Below, in pieces: positions 1 through 8,300 of a DNA stretch of 53,984 nt (position 1 is its first letter; each line of letters begins with the position of its first letter). The stretch is from positions 1-53,984 of the forward strand of contig CAJUAR010000010.1 of assembly GCA_910584495.1 (NCBI GenBank), written 5' to 3'. The notes beneath the pieces are model-generated. The model saw nothing but the letters and a program-made list of their open reading frames with translations. It searched no databases and was not told the DNA's origin. Source of the DNA: an uncultured Muribaculaceae bacterium. GTDB taxonomy: Bacteria; Bacteroidota; Bacteroidia; Bacteroidales; Muribaculaceae. A program made the translations under genes and the position numbers.

Positions 1-514
1 CTGCACGGCGAGTGACCGCCTGGTGATTAACAGATATTGTCGAACCGGCTCTTAAAACATTTGAGGCTTCTTCCAAATTATGAATAAACGCTGTTGCAGG
101 GCTGACAGCTGCGGGATTGAATGTAATAGCAGCTCGACCAGTTGCCATACTTGATGCCGCTGCTTCTCCTCCTCCTAAAGAATGGCCTATAAAGGTTAGC
201 TCATTATCACCAACTTCTTTTGATAGTGTTCTTGCATTGTGAATTGCTGAACTATATTGAGGTGCCAGTCCGACTATTTGCGCAACGTCTTCCAGTCCAT
301 CTTCAACAGAATTAGTACCCGCATATACATATGCATATTCGGTTTTTCCATCAATTGTCCGTTCAAAAAGATATGACTGCAATCCGTTCTCATACCAGGC
401 GGTATAATTCATATTGATTGCTGTATTTAGTTCCGATAAACGCCATCTACTTTTCTTTAAATCATTCAGAAGATTATTGGATGTCAAATCCCCGTCGTAT
501 GAAACTTGAGCCAT
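1..514 (-). CDS. Orphan RHS toxin module 4: class 3 lipase-like domain (partial, runs off the left edge)
   Basis: Translating the minus strand gives at least 171 residues from an ATG at 514, with no stop before the window edge. The key motif is GHSLGGGEAAA, the nucleophile elbow GxSxG of alpha/beta hydrolases of the class 3 lipase type, encoded near 165-190. Upstream of it are short hydrophobic beta segments such as ELTFIGH. Composition is AT-rich, unlike the RHS core. An 83-bp piece of RHS core lies just upstream (536-618), so this is a displaced C-terminal toxin cassette. The core piece is not in frame with the lipase: read in the RHS frame it ends at a stop near 515. Translation would therefore need the ATG at 514, or the module is silent. 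The catalytic Asp and His and any immunity gene lie outside the window. Likely substrate is membrane phospholipid, by inference. Confidence 0.6.
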   Translation of the reverse strand, partial: MAQVSYDGDLTSNNLLNDLKKSRWRLSELNTAINMNYTAWYENGLQSYLFERTIDGKTEYAYVYAGTNSVEDGLEDVAQIVGLAPQYSSAIHNARTLSKEVGDNELTFIGHSLGGGEAAASSMATGRAAITFNPAAVSPATAFIHNLEEASNVLRAGSTISVNHQAVTRRA

Positions 515-535
515 CAGAGCGGCTTCATATTCATG

Positions 536-618
536 GTCTCGGCCTGCAGCCCCTGCTCCCCGGCCATTTGCGCAGCCACAGAACCGTATATCTTCCTCAC
601 AAGAGCGCCGTCGGCGGT
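536..618 (-). repeat. 83-bp fragment of RHS core upstream of the lipase module
   Basis: This stretch matches the core of the RHS modules at about 4111-4190 with only a few mismatches. It encodes DGALVRKIYGSVAAQ and the residues after it. Homology ends abruptly on both sides. In the RHS reading frame it continues as ETMNMKPL and stops, so it does not fuse in frame to the lipase domain. It is best explained as a recombination scar or homology arm left when the module was displaced. Confidence 0.7.
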
Positions 619-692
619 ATGCGCACTGTCGAAGACAGTATCTTCAACTTGCGGAGGCTCGTCACACTGCTCATGGATTAGACGGTTTTGGC

Positions 693-735
693 TTTCGTCC
701 GCAAGTTAGAAATTTAATTTCATACCTGCAAATTC
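693..735. repeat. Short repeated sequence related to 13029-13071
   Basis: Aligned without gaps, this stretch and 13029-13071 share about 31 of 43 bases. The conserved parts lie at the two ends (TTTCG, GCAAGTTAG and ACCTGCAA) and the middle is AT-rich in both. One copy lies beside toxin module 4, the other outside the upstream end of the RHS operon, in the same orientation. The function is unknown: a regulatory hairpin, or a relic of the event that placed the locus. Confidence 0.4.
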
Positions 736-769
736 TTTTCCGTTTGGAAGCATTCCTTAATCTATGTTC

Positions 770-1393
770 TCAGTCTAAATCCCAGTCATAATCTGGTAAA
801 TCATAATAAGGGTCAACACTTGATGGATCTATTGTGTTACCCTCATAATCAAAGGTCCAAAAAAATTCTTCATAATGTACCATATCAAAATCTGCAATGG
901 TCATACCGAATGTCTGTTTTTTGTCAGATTCAATCTTTACTATATCTTTCAGGCGACTGTCAATTATAAACAGTATGTTATTGTGATAGAAGTATCCATA
1001 TGGGAGGTTTCCTTTGGACGGTATAATTTCAAATTGGGCTGATTCATAAACCATTGCAACATACATAAAAGAGTATTCCTGATAAAAAGGTTTTGAAATC
1101 AGAACGACACTATCCGGCACACCAGCGTCAGATAAAAAGGAATCTTGGGTTGAAAGATGCTCAAATACATATTTGAATATACTGTCTTGCAGATTCTTAT
1201 TTGCAATTGAAACTTTGTATAAATCAAAGAACTCCTGCCGTTCATTACATCCAACCGTTGTCTGTGTTTTCACAATGATTGTATCAGGCAGCAGTTCAGA
1301 TTTTTCCTGTGCTACTTCTACAACAGCTCGCTTCGTACAGTTTACCATGATAATGGCAAACAGAACAAAAAAAATAAAACAATTTGTCTTCAT
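770..1393 (-). CDS. Lipoprotein, probable immunity protein for the JAB-like toxin module
   Basis: A 207-residue protein with a hydrophobic N-terminus (MKTNCFIFFVLFAIIMVNC) ending in a lipobox-like VNC at about residue 19, so it is predicted to be a lipid-anchored periplasmic or outer-membrane protein. The rest is soluble and rich in acidic and aromatic residues, with a very acidic tail (PYYDLPDYDWDLD). No family is recognised. It lies directly downstream of the JAB-like toxin module (1519-2571), the position that immunity genes occupy after RHS C-terminal toxins. Two more lipoprotein genes hold the same position after the other modules. The immunity role is inferred from this repeated arrangement. 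Confidence 0.65.
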   Translation of the reverse strand: MKTNCFIFFVLFAIIMVNCTKRAVVEVAQEKSELLPDTIIVKTQTTVGCNERQEFFDLYKVSIANKNLQDSIFKYVFEHLSTQDSFLSDAGVPDSVVLISKPFYQEYSFMYVAMVYESAQFEIIPSKGNLPYGYFYHNNILFIIDSRLKDIVKIESDKKQTFGMTIADFDMVHYEEFFWTFDYEGNTIDPSSVDPYYDLPDYDWDLD

Positions 1394-1518
1394 TTTACAA
1401 AAGTTCGTTAATATTCAACCGCACAATTGCATAATTCATTGATTGTCAACATTATACATATTTTAAGAAATTTCATGTTAACTCACTGATATTCAGTATT
1501 ATACGCAATTTTACCAAA
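1394..1518. other. AT-rich spacer between toxin module 3 and its immunity candidate
   Basis: A 125-bp AT-rich stretch with no open frame worth reporting. It may carry a promoter for the downstream lipoprotein gene, but no clear TAnnTTTG/TTTG pair was found. Confidence 0.3.
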
Positions 1519-2571
1519 CTATTGTTTTACTGGTGTGTATTCATATAGACTTTGATTGGTCCTGTATAGATAAAACTTTACATCTTGATTTGTAATCTTC
1601 CTTGTTGCCTCGGCGTGAGATTTATCTTTTTTATTCACATCAGAACCTTTAGGATGGTTATGTATATATTGTCGATATGTATATCCATGCCTTATTTGTT
1701 TTTTAAAAAGCCAGACAGTCGACGATTCCTTGGAATGTGTTCGCGATGTGCTAATTATGTTCAAGCCTTTTTCTCCTTCTTCGCCAAGTGAATGTAATGA
1801 CCACTCCAACCCAGTATTGTCAGCAAACATTTTATAAACTTCATAAGCTTTTTCGTCACCACGTATATGTATAACAGTTGCTTTAAGTTGTTCCTTTTTG
1901 CTATTTTCAAAATCAGCGACATAGCTTTCCTCAATGCTGCCTTCTGGCAGTTTGACCGATGCTACAATTTGCGGTTTACTGTCCTTTATCTCTTTTACCA
2001 AGCGAATCTGGTCATCATCAGCCTTCACTCTCTTTATATATTCCCCATTCGTTCCATAAATGAAATGGTCTTCGCCTGTAGGGTCTATATTTCTCACCGG
2101 GTTGGCTCCGCACCACACGTATGGCGATATGTCGTAGTAGGATTCGGCTTTGGCATCCATCGTGGTTGTGCGGGCGAGGATGGGGTCATACCAACGGGCC
2201 TGGCTGTCGTAGAGGTCGAGGCCGTTCTGGCGGTCGAGTTCCTTGCCGCCGTATTTGCGCGGCTGAACGTCGGCATTGGCAGCGGTAGGGTCGTGCAGCA
2301 TGCCGAAGGGGTAGTAGTCGTTGCGCTCGCACAAGGTGCCGTCGCTCTTCACCACCGTGCGCACATTGCCAAGGTAATCGCAGATATTGTAGTGGTATGC
2401 GCCGTCAGCCCAGTAACTGTGGTCGTTATAGGACCGTTCGAGCACCTTGTCATAGAACACATGGTTGGCATGTGGAATATTAGTGATTGCGTTTATATAT
2501 TTTCCCATCGCTTCCGATATAGGTTCGGCCGTTACTTTTAGGACTAATCCGGTATAAAGTGCAATACTCAT
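1519..2571 (-). CDS. Orphan RHS module 3: truncated RHS core with JAB-like metalloenzyme toxin domain
   Basis: A 350-residue frame. After about 35 non-RHS residues it joins the RHS core abruptly (HVFYDKVLERS, homology from about 2467), runs through the core signature (KYGGKELDRQNGLDLYDSQ, RWYDP) and ends it at NIDPTG. The roughly 186-residue tail is unrelated to the other modules. Near its end it holds IHNHPKGSD followed by Ser and Asp residues, resembling the HxHP metal site of JAB/JAMM domains and the JAB-like toxin families of RHS proteins. There is no signal peptide. The ATG at 2571 lies inside the upstream lipoprotein gene in another frame, so it may be a silent cassette expressed only after recombination into the full-length gene. 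A later start at 2508 is possible. The core and toxin calls are firm; activity is unknown. Confidence 0.7.
   Translation of the reverse strand: MSIALYTGLVLKVTAEPISEAMGKYINAITNIPHANHVFYDKVLERSYNDHSYWADGAYHYNICDYLGNVRTVVKSDGTLCERNDYYPFGMLHDPTAANADVQPRKYGGKELDRQNGLDLYDSQARWYDPILARTTTMDAKAESYYDISPYVWCGANPVRNIDPTGEDHFIYGTNGEYIKRVKADDDQIRLVKEIKDSKPQIVASVKLPEGSIEESYVADFENSKKEQLKATVIHIRGDEKAYEVYKMFADNTGLEWSLHSLGEEGEKGLNIISTSRTHSKESSTVWLFKKQIRHGYTYRQYIHNHPKGSDVNKKDKSHAEATRKITNQDVKFYLYRTNQSLYEYTPVKQ
2105..2280 (-). repeat. Perfect 176-bp RHS core repeat, copy 1 (module 3)
   Basis: Identical base for base to 3698-3873 and 6098-6273. It encodes the RHS core from about ANADVQPRKYGG to SPYVWCGA, stopping just before the NPxRNIDPTG junction where the toxin domain begins. 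Copies 1 and 2 remain nearly identical further upstream (to 2467 and 4060), while the copy in the full-length gene diverges. Confidence 0.95.
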
Positions 2572-2962
2572 CCCTATTTAAATTATTCCGGTAGCTTATG
2601 TCCAAACTTAATCTATATCTTGTCATAATTTCTCTTGCGAAAGAAACGGAGATTGTGTCTGTATTATAAAAATATGCAGAATCACATTGGTATATAGATA
2701 CTCCAAAAGAATCATTTATCAATGGATCATTGGTATCTATATCATAATTGCATTCCATAACTTCATCACCGCAAAATATCAACACAGGAGTCCCTGAAAT
2801 GGAAGTGCGTGTATATTTGTCTATCAACTCAAAATGTATACACTTACCATCTTTTTGATAATAAATAAATGTGTATTTGTGATTCTCATATATTTGTTCC
2901 TCTACAGCATGGCCGCATGCGAAACAAAGAAATAAAACGATAATATATATAACCGCTCGCAT
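2480..2962 (-). CDS. Lipoprotein, probable immunity protein for the CHAP/NlpC-like toxin module
   Basis: A 160-residue protein with an N-terminal hydrophobic segment and lipobox (MRAVIYIIVLFLCFACG), predicting a lipid-anchored periplasmic protein. The mature part is not recognised. It contains several Cys residues and a Tyr/Asp-rich central region. It starts 11 bp downstream of the CHAP/NlpC-like module (ends 2974), the usual position of a cognate immunity gene. A toxin that cuts peptidoglycan would need an immunity protein outside the cytoplasm, which fits the lipobox. Its 3' end lies close to the break point (about 2467) where the next RHS core copy begins, so recombination seems to have cut just behind the toxin/immunity pair. 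Confidence 0.65.
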   Translation of the reverse strand: MRAVIYIIVLFLCFACGHAVEEQIYENHKYTFIYYQKDGKCIHFELIDKYTRTSISGTPVLIFCGDEVMECNYDIDTNDPLINDSFGVSIYQCDSAYFYNTDTISVSFAREIMTRYRLSLDISYRNNLNRDEYCTLYRISPKSNGRTYIGSDGKIYKRNH

Positions 2963-2973
2963 AACTGTAGTTC

Positions 2974-4947
2974 TTATCTTGTATTAACATTAACGTTTTT
3001 TTTCTTGATATCCAAAGTGGGAAGTGTTGATGTTGAAGGTATCTGGCCGGAAGGATAAACATATCTGTCTATTCCTCCTAATAAGAATGGAGACATATTA
3101 ACCGCATTATTTTGGTTTCCACCCAACAAGACGATGCTACCTTTATTATTCTTTCCAATTACAAAACCTACATGCGACTTTTTATGTATAGCGATAGAGC
3201 CGAATGCCGGATTTTGAATTTTCTCACCCCAGTTTTTGAAAGAAAACGCCAATGCATGCATAGTTCCAGTTGTTCCACTCTTTTCCAAACAATAATTTAC
3301 AAAGGCCGCACACCATGCAGTCTGATCAGTTTTAGATGCTGCGCTGCCTTTTAATTGTGTATAATCAAAATACTTAAGAATTTCCGGATTATCACCGGTT
3401 TCTTGGATTTCTTGTTTCATTTCTTCGTAAGCAGCATCCATCCATGGTGTGTTATTGCGGTACTCCATTTTGCCGGTTTCAAGATAATATTCAGTCATAC
3501 TGCCTGTCTCGCTGTTACCCCTTACATTAACATCAATCCAAATTTTTTCTCTTTCATAGGTTGTACCCCTGTATATTTCATGTTTGTTTAACACATCTTT
3601 ATAATTCAAACTAGTCACGTCATCTCTCCAAGTTATATCTCCATCTAGGGCTTCCACCCAATCCATCCCTGTCGGGTCGATGTTCCTGATAGGATTTGCT
3701 CCGCACCACACGTATGGCGATATGTCGTAGTAGGATTCGGCTTTGGCATCCATCGTGGTTGTGCGGGCGAGGATGGGGTCATACCAACGGGCCTGGCTGT
3801 CGTAGAGGTCGAGGCCGTTCTGGCGGTCGAGTTCCTTGCCGCCGTATTTGCGCGGCTGAACGTCGGCATTGGCAGCGGTAGGGTCGTGCAGCATGCCGAA
3901 GGGGTAGTAGTCGTTGCGCTCGCACAAGGTGCCGTCGCTCTTCACCACCGTGCGCACATTGCCAAGGTAATCGCAGATATTGTAGTGGTATGCGCCGTCG
4001 ACCCAGTAGCCGTAGTCGTTATAGGACCGTTCGAGCACCTTGTCGTAGAACACATGGTTGCCGCACCGCTCCTCGAGCCTCGATTCCGATGCCGCAGCAG
4101 CCATTGTCTCGGCCTGCAGCCCCTGCTCCCCGGCCATCTGCGCCGCCACAGAACCGTATATCTTCCTCACAAGAGCGCCGTTGGCGGTGTACTGGAGGTT
4201 TATATAGTGTCCGCTGTCAAACCAGTAGCGCGACGGAAGGTTCAGCTCGTTGTAAGTCACGGACATTTCCTTGTTCAGGTCGGCGGTCATGTTGCCGTTT
4301 GCATCGTAGACATATTCCTCGTCGGTGTCGGCATAGTCCTTGAAATCCATCGCCCCGGCATAGGTCAGTTCCGATGCAGTGTCGTCGGCTTTGAGCAGCC
4401 GGTTGCCGTCGTAGGTCATTGTCAGCCGGTCGATAACGCCATAGCGGTTTCTGGCTGCGGACCCGGTCCCGGTGGCGAGATTGATGCCGTAGCGGGTGAG
4501 TGCGGTCATGTTGCTGTTGGGGTCGTAGGCATAGCTCACGCTGTGGTTGGCGCGTTGGGCTCCAGGCAGCACAGCCCTTGCCGAGGTGTGTGTGGCGCTT
4601 GCAAGACGGTCTGCGCCGTCGTATTTATAGATATAAGTGTCCGTCGGGGCCAATTTGCCGGACCATCCCCACTTCATCGCGCTTATGTTGCCGTTATAGC
4701 AGGGTGTGGAGCTTGCAGTCTGATTCTGATAGAGCAACAGCTGCTGAAAAGAGACGGCTTTGACCGATGTCATCCAGCTGCGGACATTATATCCGTAGTT
4801 TGTCGACCCTGCAGCCGTGCCTTGAAGCACGCTCTTGAGCCTTCCGAACTTATCGTAGATGTTCGAGGCCAGCAGCTCGGCCGTGCCGCCGTTGCTATTA
4901 GCGACACGCGAATGAGAGCAGTATTTGCGCCTAGGCAATGTCATCAT
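2974..4947 (-). CDS. Orphan RHS module 2: N-terminally truncated RHS protein with CHAP/NlpC-like peptidoglycan hydrolase toxin
   Basis: A 657-residue protein. After about 17 unrelated residues it enters the RHS core at NGGTAELLASN, matching the middle of the full-length RHS protein. It keeps the YD-type repeats and the core signature ending in NIDPTG near residue 427. The last 230 residues are a distinct toxin domain with TAWCAAFVNYCLEKSG (likely catalytic Cys near 546), KSHVGFVIG (likely His near 592) and LLGGNQNN, the pattern of TIGR02594-type CHAP/NlpC-P60 proteins that cut peptidoglycan peptide bonds. It lacks the signal peptide and N-terminal half. Its ATG overlaps the stop of the upstream lipoprotein gene (ATGA at 4944-4947), so it could be translated by coupling even though it lacks an export signal. 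It may serve as donor DNA for toxin exchange. Confidence 0.8.
   Translation of the reverse strand: MMTLPRRKYCSHSRVANSNGGTAELLASNIYDKFGRLKSVLQGTAAGSTNYGYNVRSWMTSVKAVSFQQLLLYQNQTASSTPCYNGNISAMKWGWSGKLAPTDTYIYKYDGADRLASATHTSARAVLPGAQRANHSVSYAYDPNSNMTALTRYGINLATGTGSAARNRYGVIDRLTMTYDGNRLLKADDTASELTYAGAMDFKDYADTDEEYVYDANGNMTADLNKEMSVTYNELNLPSRYWFDSGHYINLQYTANGALVRKIYGSVAAQMAGEQGLQAETMAAAASESRLEERCGNHVFYDKVLERSYNDYGYWVDGAYHYNICDYLGNVRTVVKSDGTLCERNDYYPFGMLHDPTAANADVQPRKYGGKELDRQNGLDLYDSQARWYDPILARTTTMDAKAESYYDISPYVWCGANPIRNIDPTGMDWVEALDGDITWRDDVTSLNYKDVLNKHEIYRGTTYEREKIWIDVNVRGNSETGSMTEYYLETGKMEYRNNTPWMDAAYEEMKQEIQETGDNPEILKYFDYTQLKGSAASKTDQTAWCAAFVNYCLEKSGTTGTMHALAFSFKNWGEKIQNPAFGSIAIHKKSHVGFVIGKNNKGSIVLLGGNQNNAVNMSPFLLGGIDRYVYPSGQIPSTSTLPTLDIKKKNVNVNTR
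3698..3873 (-). repeat. Perfect 176-bp RHS core repeat, copy 2 (module 2)
   Basis: Second copy of the identical block at 2105-2280 and 6098-6273. It sits directly upstream of the CHAP/NlpC-like toxin domain and provides a homology arm for exchange of toxin ends with the full-length RHS gene. Confidence 0.95.
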
Positions 4948-5372
4948 TTAATCCTATTATATTCAGCTGGTTTATATTTAGTGGCAATCAAAGCTCCAGT
5001 CTTTAAATAGATTGGCGAATAATCCGTAATATCTATCAGTTTCTTATTTTCGATTAAATAGCGCCTTTGTAACCATACTTCGGTAGTATCATTTACATCC
5101 ACATTTATTACTCGTAAAAATCCATTATAACAAAACGAAGGATTAACAATAAGAGTGTCGCCATGCGTTTCCCAGGTACCCAGCTCGGTAAATTCTACAT
5201 TTGGAGAATAAATTTCACAACTATGAGGCTGACTTTTTAGAATAATATACGACGTATTCATACCAGCTATAGATTCATATATAGCCATATACGCAAGCTT
5301 TGAGTTTCTACAGCTATTAAAAATTATTGTTACTATAACAATAAAGCCCATAAATTTAATGGTGGTTTTCAT
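4944..5372 (-). CDS. Lipoprotein, probable immunity protein for the metallopeptidase toxin
   Basis: A 142-residue protein starting at MKTTIKFMG. This start was chosen because it gives a clean signal peptide with lipobox (IVTIIFNSC) and lies 10 bp after the stop of the full-length toxin gene; a frame extending to 5453 would overlap the toxin. The mature part is unrecognised and contains a YSPIYLKTG-type beta-rich segment. The gene follows the HExxH toxin directly, as immunity genes do. It overlaps the next module by 4 bp. The lipid anchor predicts protection outside the cytoplasm. Confidence 0.65.
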   Translation of the reverse strand: MKTTIKFMGFIVIVTIIFNSCRNSKLAYMAIYESIAGMNTSYIILKSQPHSCEIYSPNVEFTELGTWETHGDTLIVNPSFCYNGFLRVINVDVNDTTEVWLQRRYLIENKKLIDITDYSPIYLKTGALIATKYKPAEYNRIK

Positions 5373-5382
5373 CGCTAAACAA

Positions 5383-8300
5383 TTACTTAAATTTATTCCA
5401 AATATATGTTGTGCCGTTATGGCGGAAAATGCTTTTAGAGCTGTTAGCGACATACCTTAAAGACTGTGCACTATTGAGAACATCAGATGACCACATATTG
5501 TTTACATCCACTGGACCTTCTTGTAAAATATCGTAAGCGGACGATAAACCGTTAAATGGAATACCGAAAAGGGCTCCTCGTTGATATGCTTCTATTTCAT
5601 CGGTTTTGTCATAAAGAGGAAAACCATCTTTATGTACACTCACCGATAATGTTCCCGTTTCAAACTGATATGCGTGCTTTAGCTCATGTGCTAAAAGCCC
5701 CACTGATGTATCACCTAACATTATGTTAACGTATTTATTCTCCAAATTGAATGTTAAACCGCCCCTGCTTATTACATTCAGCCCGACATAATCTGATTGA
5801 TTCATTGAACTGTCATAACAGATATTGTAAACCTGAGATGAGTTTCTAAGAACCTTGATTTCTGCTTCGACCTGACTCAAAGCATTATTGTTTTCTATCG
5901 ATTTAAGTATATTGCCTACATGTTTGTCGACTTTCTTATCACTGAGATTTCCTTGCATAAGTTTGGACAAAGACTTGGCAATGCTCTCATAGTTTTTATT
6001 CTGTCGTTTAGTTATTTCGTCAGACAATCTATCGAGAAATCCTTCTGATGCTTCAGTAAAAAACATCCCAGTTGGATCAATGTTTCTCATCGGGTTGGCT
6101 CCGCACCACACGTATGGCGATATGTCGTAGTAGGATTCGGCTTTGGCATCCATCGTGGTTGTGCGGGCGAGGATGGGGTCATACCAACGGGCCTGGCTGT
6201 CGTAGAGGTCGAGGCCGTTCTGGCGGTCGAGTTCCTTGCCGCCGTATTTGCGCGGCTGAACGTCGGCATTGGCGGCGGTCGGATCGTGCAAGGCCCCATA
6301 GGGGTAATAGTCGTTGTGCTCGAGGGGAACAGCCATGCCGTTTCTCACCACAACTCTCACATTGCCAAGATAGTCGCAGAGATTGTAATAATACGTGCCT
6401 CCGGACCAGTAACCATAGTCATTATCAGATCTTTTAAGAACCTTGTCATAAAATACATGATTACCGCATCGCTCCTCGAGCCTCGACTCCGAAGTTGTCG
6501 CAGCCATGGTCTCTACTGCAAGTTCTTGTTCTGAAGCCATCTGCGCCGCCACTGAACCGTATATCTTTCTCACAAGAGCGCCGTCGGCGGTGTACTGGAG
6601 GTTTATATAGTGTCCGCCGTCAAACCAATAGCGCGACGGAAGGTTCAGCTCATTGTAAGTCACGGACATTTCCTTGTTCAGGTCGGCGGTCATGTTGCCG
6701 TTTGCATCGTAGACATATTCCTCGTCGGTGTCGGCATAGTCCTTGAAATCCATCGCCCCGGCATAGGTCAGCTCCGATGCAGTGTCGTCGACTTTCAGCA
6801 ATTGGTTACCGTCGTAACCCATCGTAAGGTTGTCGATGATGCTGTAACGTTTCTGGCTGGAAGTCCCGAGTAGGATACCGTAGCGTTTCAGAGTCGTCAT
6901 ATTGCTGTTTTGGTCATAAGTATATGACACGTTGTAGTTTGGTCGCTGGGCACCGGTTGTCAGTGGAGTGGTTGAGAGATGTTTGGCCGTTATAAGTCGA
7001 TCCGCACCGTCGTATTTATAGTAATAGGTATCCGTGCTTGTCTTATTTATACTCCAGTTCCACCTCATGAAACCTATATTCCCGTTGTAGCAGGGGGTGG
7101 TATTTGCTATATTGTCCTGATATCCCAATATCTGCCTGAACCATCCTGCATCAAGTGATTTAACCCACCCTCGAACGTTATATCCGTAGCTGACTGTTCC
7201 TGCGGATGCTCCGTGCTTCACACTCTTCAGGCGACCGAACTTGTCGTAGGTGTTGGAGGCCAGCAGCTCGGCCGTGCCGCCGTTGCGGCTGAGCGTGGCG
7301 GTGAGTAGGCGTTCCTGGCTGTCGTAGGTGTAGGCGTAGACCTCCGTTATGGTGCCCGACTGGCCGCCGGTGTGCACATGTTTGACTGCCAAGGGCTTGC
7401 CGGTGAACGTCAGGTGGTAGTAATAATGCTCGTAGCCGCCGAGGATGTTCTGCTCGTGGCTCTGGACGAGATTGCCGTGGTGGTCGTAGTAGTATGTCGA
7501 GGCGAGAGCCGTGGTGGTGCCGAGCACATAAGTCAGCGCGCCCGTCATCCAGCCCTTGGCCGAGATTGCCGGGATGTCTGCGCACACATAGCGGGCGTCG
7601 TAGCCCCCCTCGGCGCGGTAGGCAAGCTCCGAAGCGTAGGTCTTGCCAGCAAGGAAGTCGTAGTCGTCGTAATAGGTAATCTTGTGGATGGCCTTAAGAT
7701 TGGAGCCACCTCCGGCCAGACTGAAAATAGGGCTGTTCTGCACGGCGTAGCCGCCGAGGCCGTCTGTCGAGGAGGCTCCCGACCGGCTTGCAGTGACTGG
7801 GACGCCGAGGTCGCTGCCTGCAAGCGTGAGGTTGCGCTTTATCGTGCCCCGCACGCACTCGCGCCCGAAAGCGTCGGTGAAGAAGAACGAGCATTCGCCT
7901 TTGGGACGCTGAACGCCGTCCTGCGAGTAGACGAGCCTTCCACCGGGGGTGTAGGCGAACAGCTGCCATTCGCAGCCGGGCAGCTTCTTGGCGCGGCAGC
8001 GGCCCTCCCAGTCGGAGATGTAGAAATAGCCGAGCTTCGCGCCCTTGCCGGTGGCCGACGACACTTTCTCCGCGGCTCCGAGCGATGCCGACAGCTTGGG
8101 CGGCAGAACTGCCGCAAGATTGAGGGCGATGTCGTAGACATAGTATGTATCGAGGTATTCCGAGCCGTTCTTTACGCGCCTCAGGACGGTCTTGCCGAAA
8201 AGGTCGGTGAACTCGAGGCGTACATGGCCGTCCTCGTCGGTGGTGCGCGTCACATAGAGCGAGCCCTCGGCATACTTGCCCTCGGGCTTGACCTCCACCA

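Noticed and set aside
3886..5010. Long open frame on the plus strand (374 codons)
   Set aside because: It runs antisense to the RHS core of module 2; the GC-rich core gives open frames on the opposite strand. No domain is recognisable.
2105..6273. Insertion sequence or transposon as the source of the repeats
   Set aside because: The repeated DNA encodes RHS core in frame; no transposase or terminal inverted repeats bound it.
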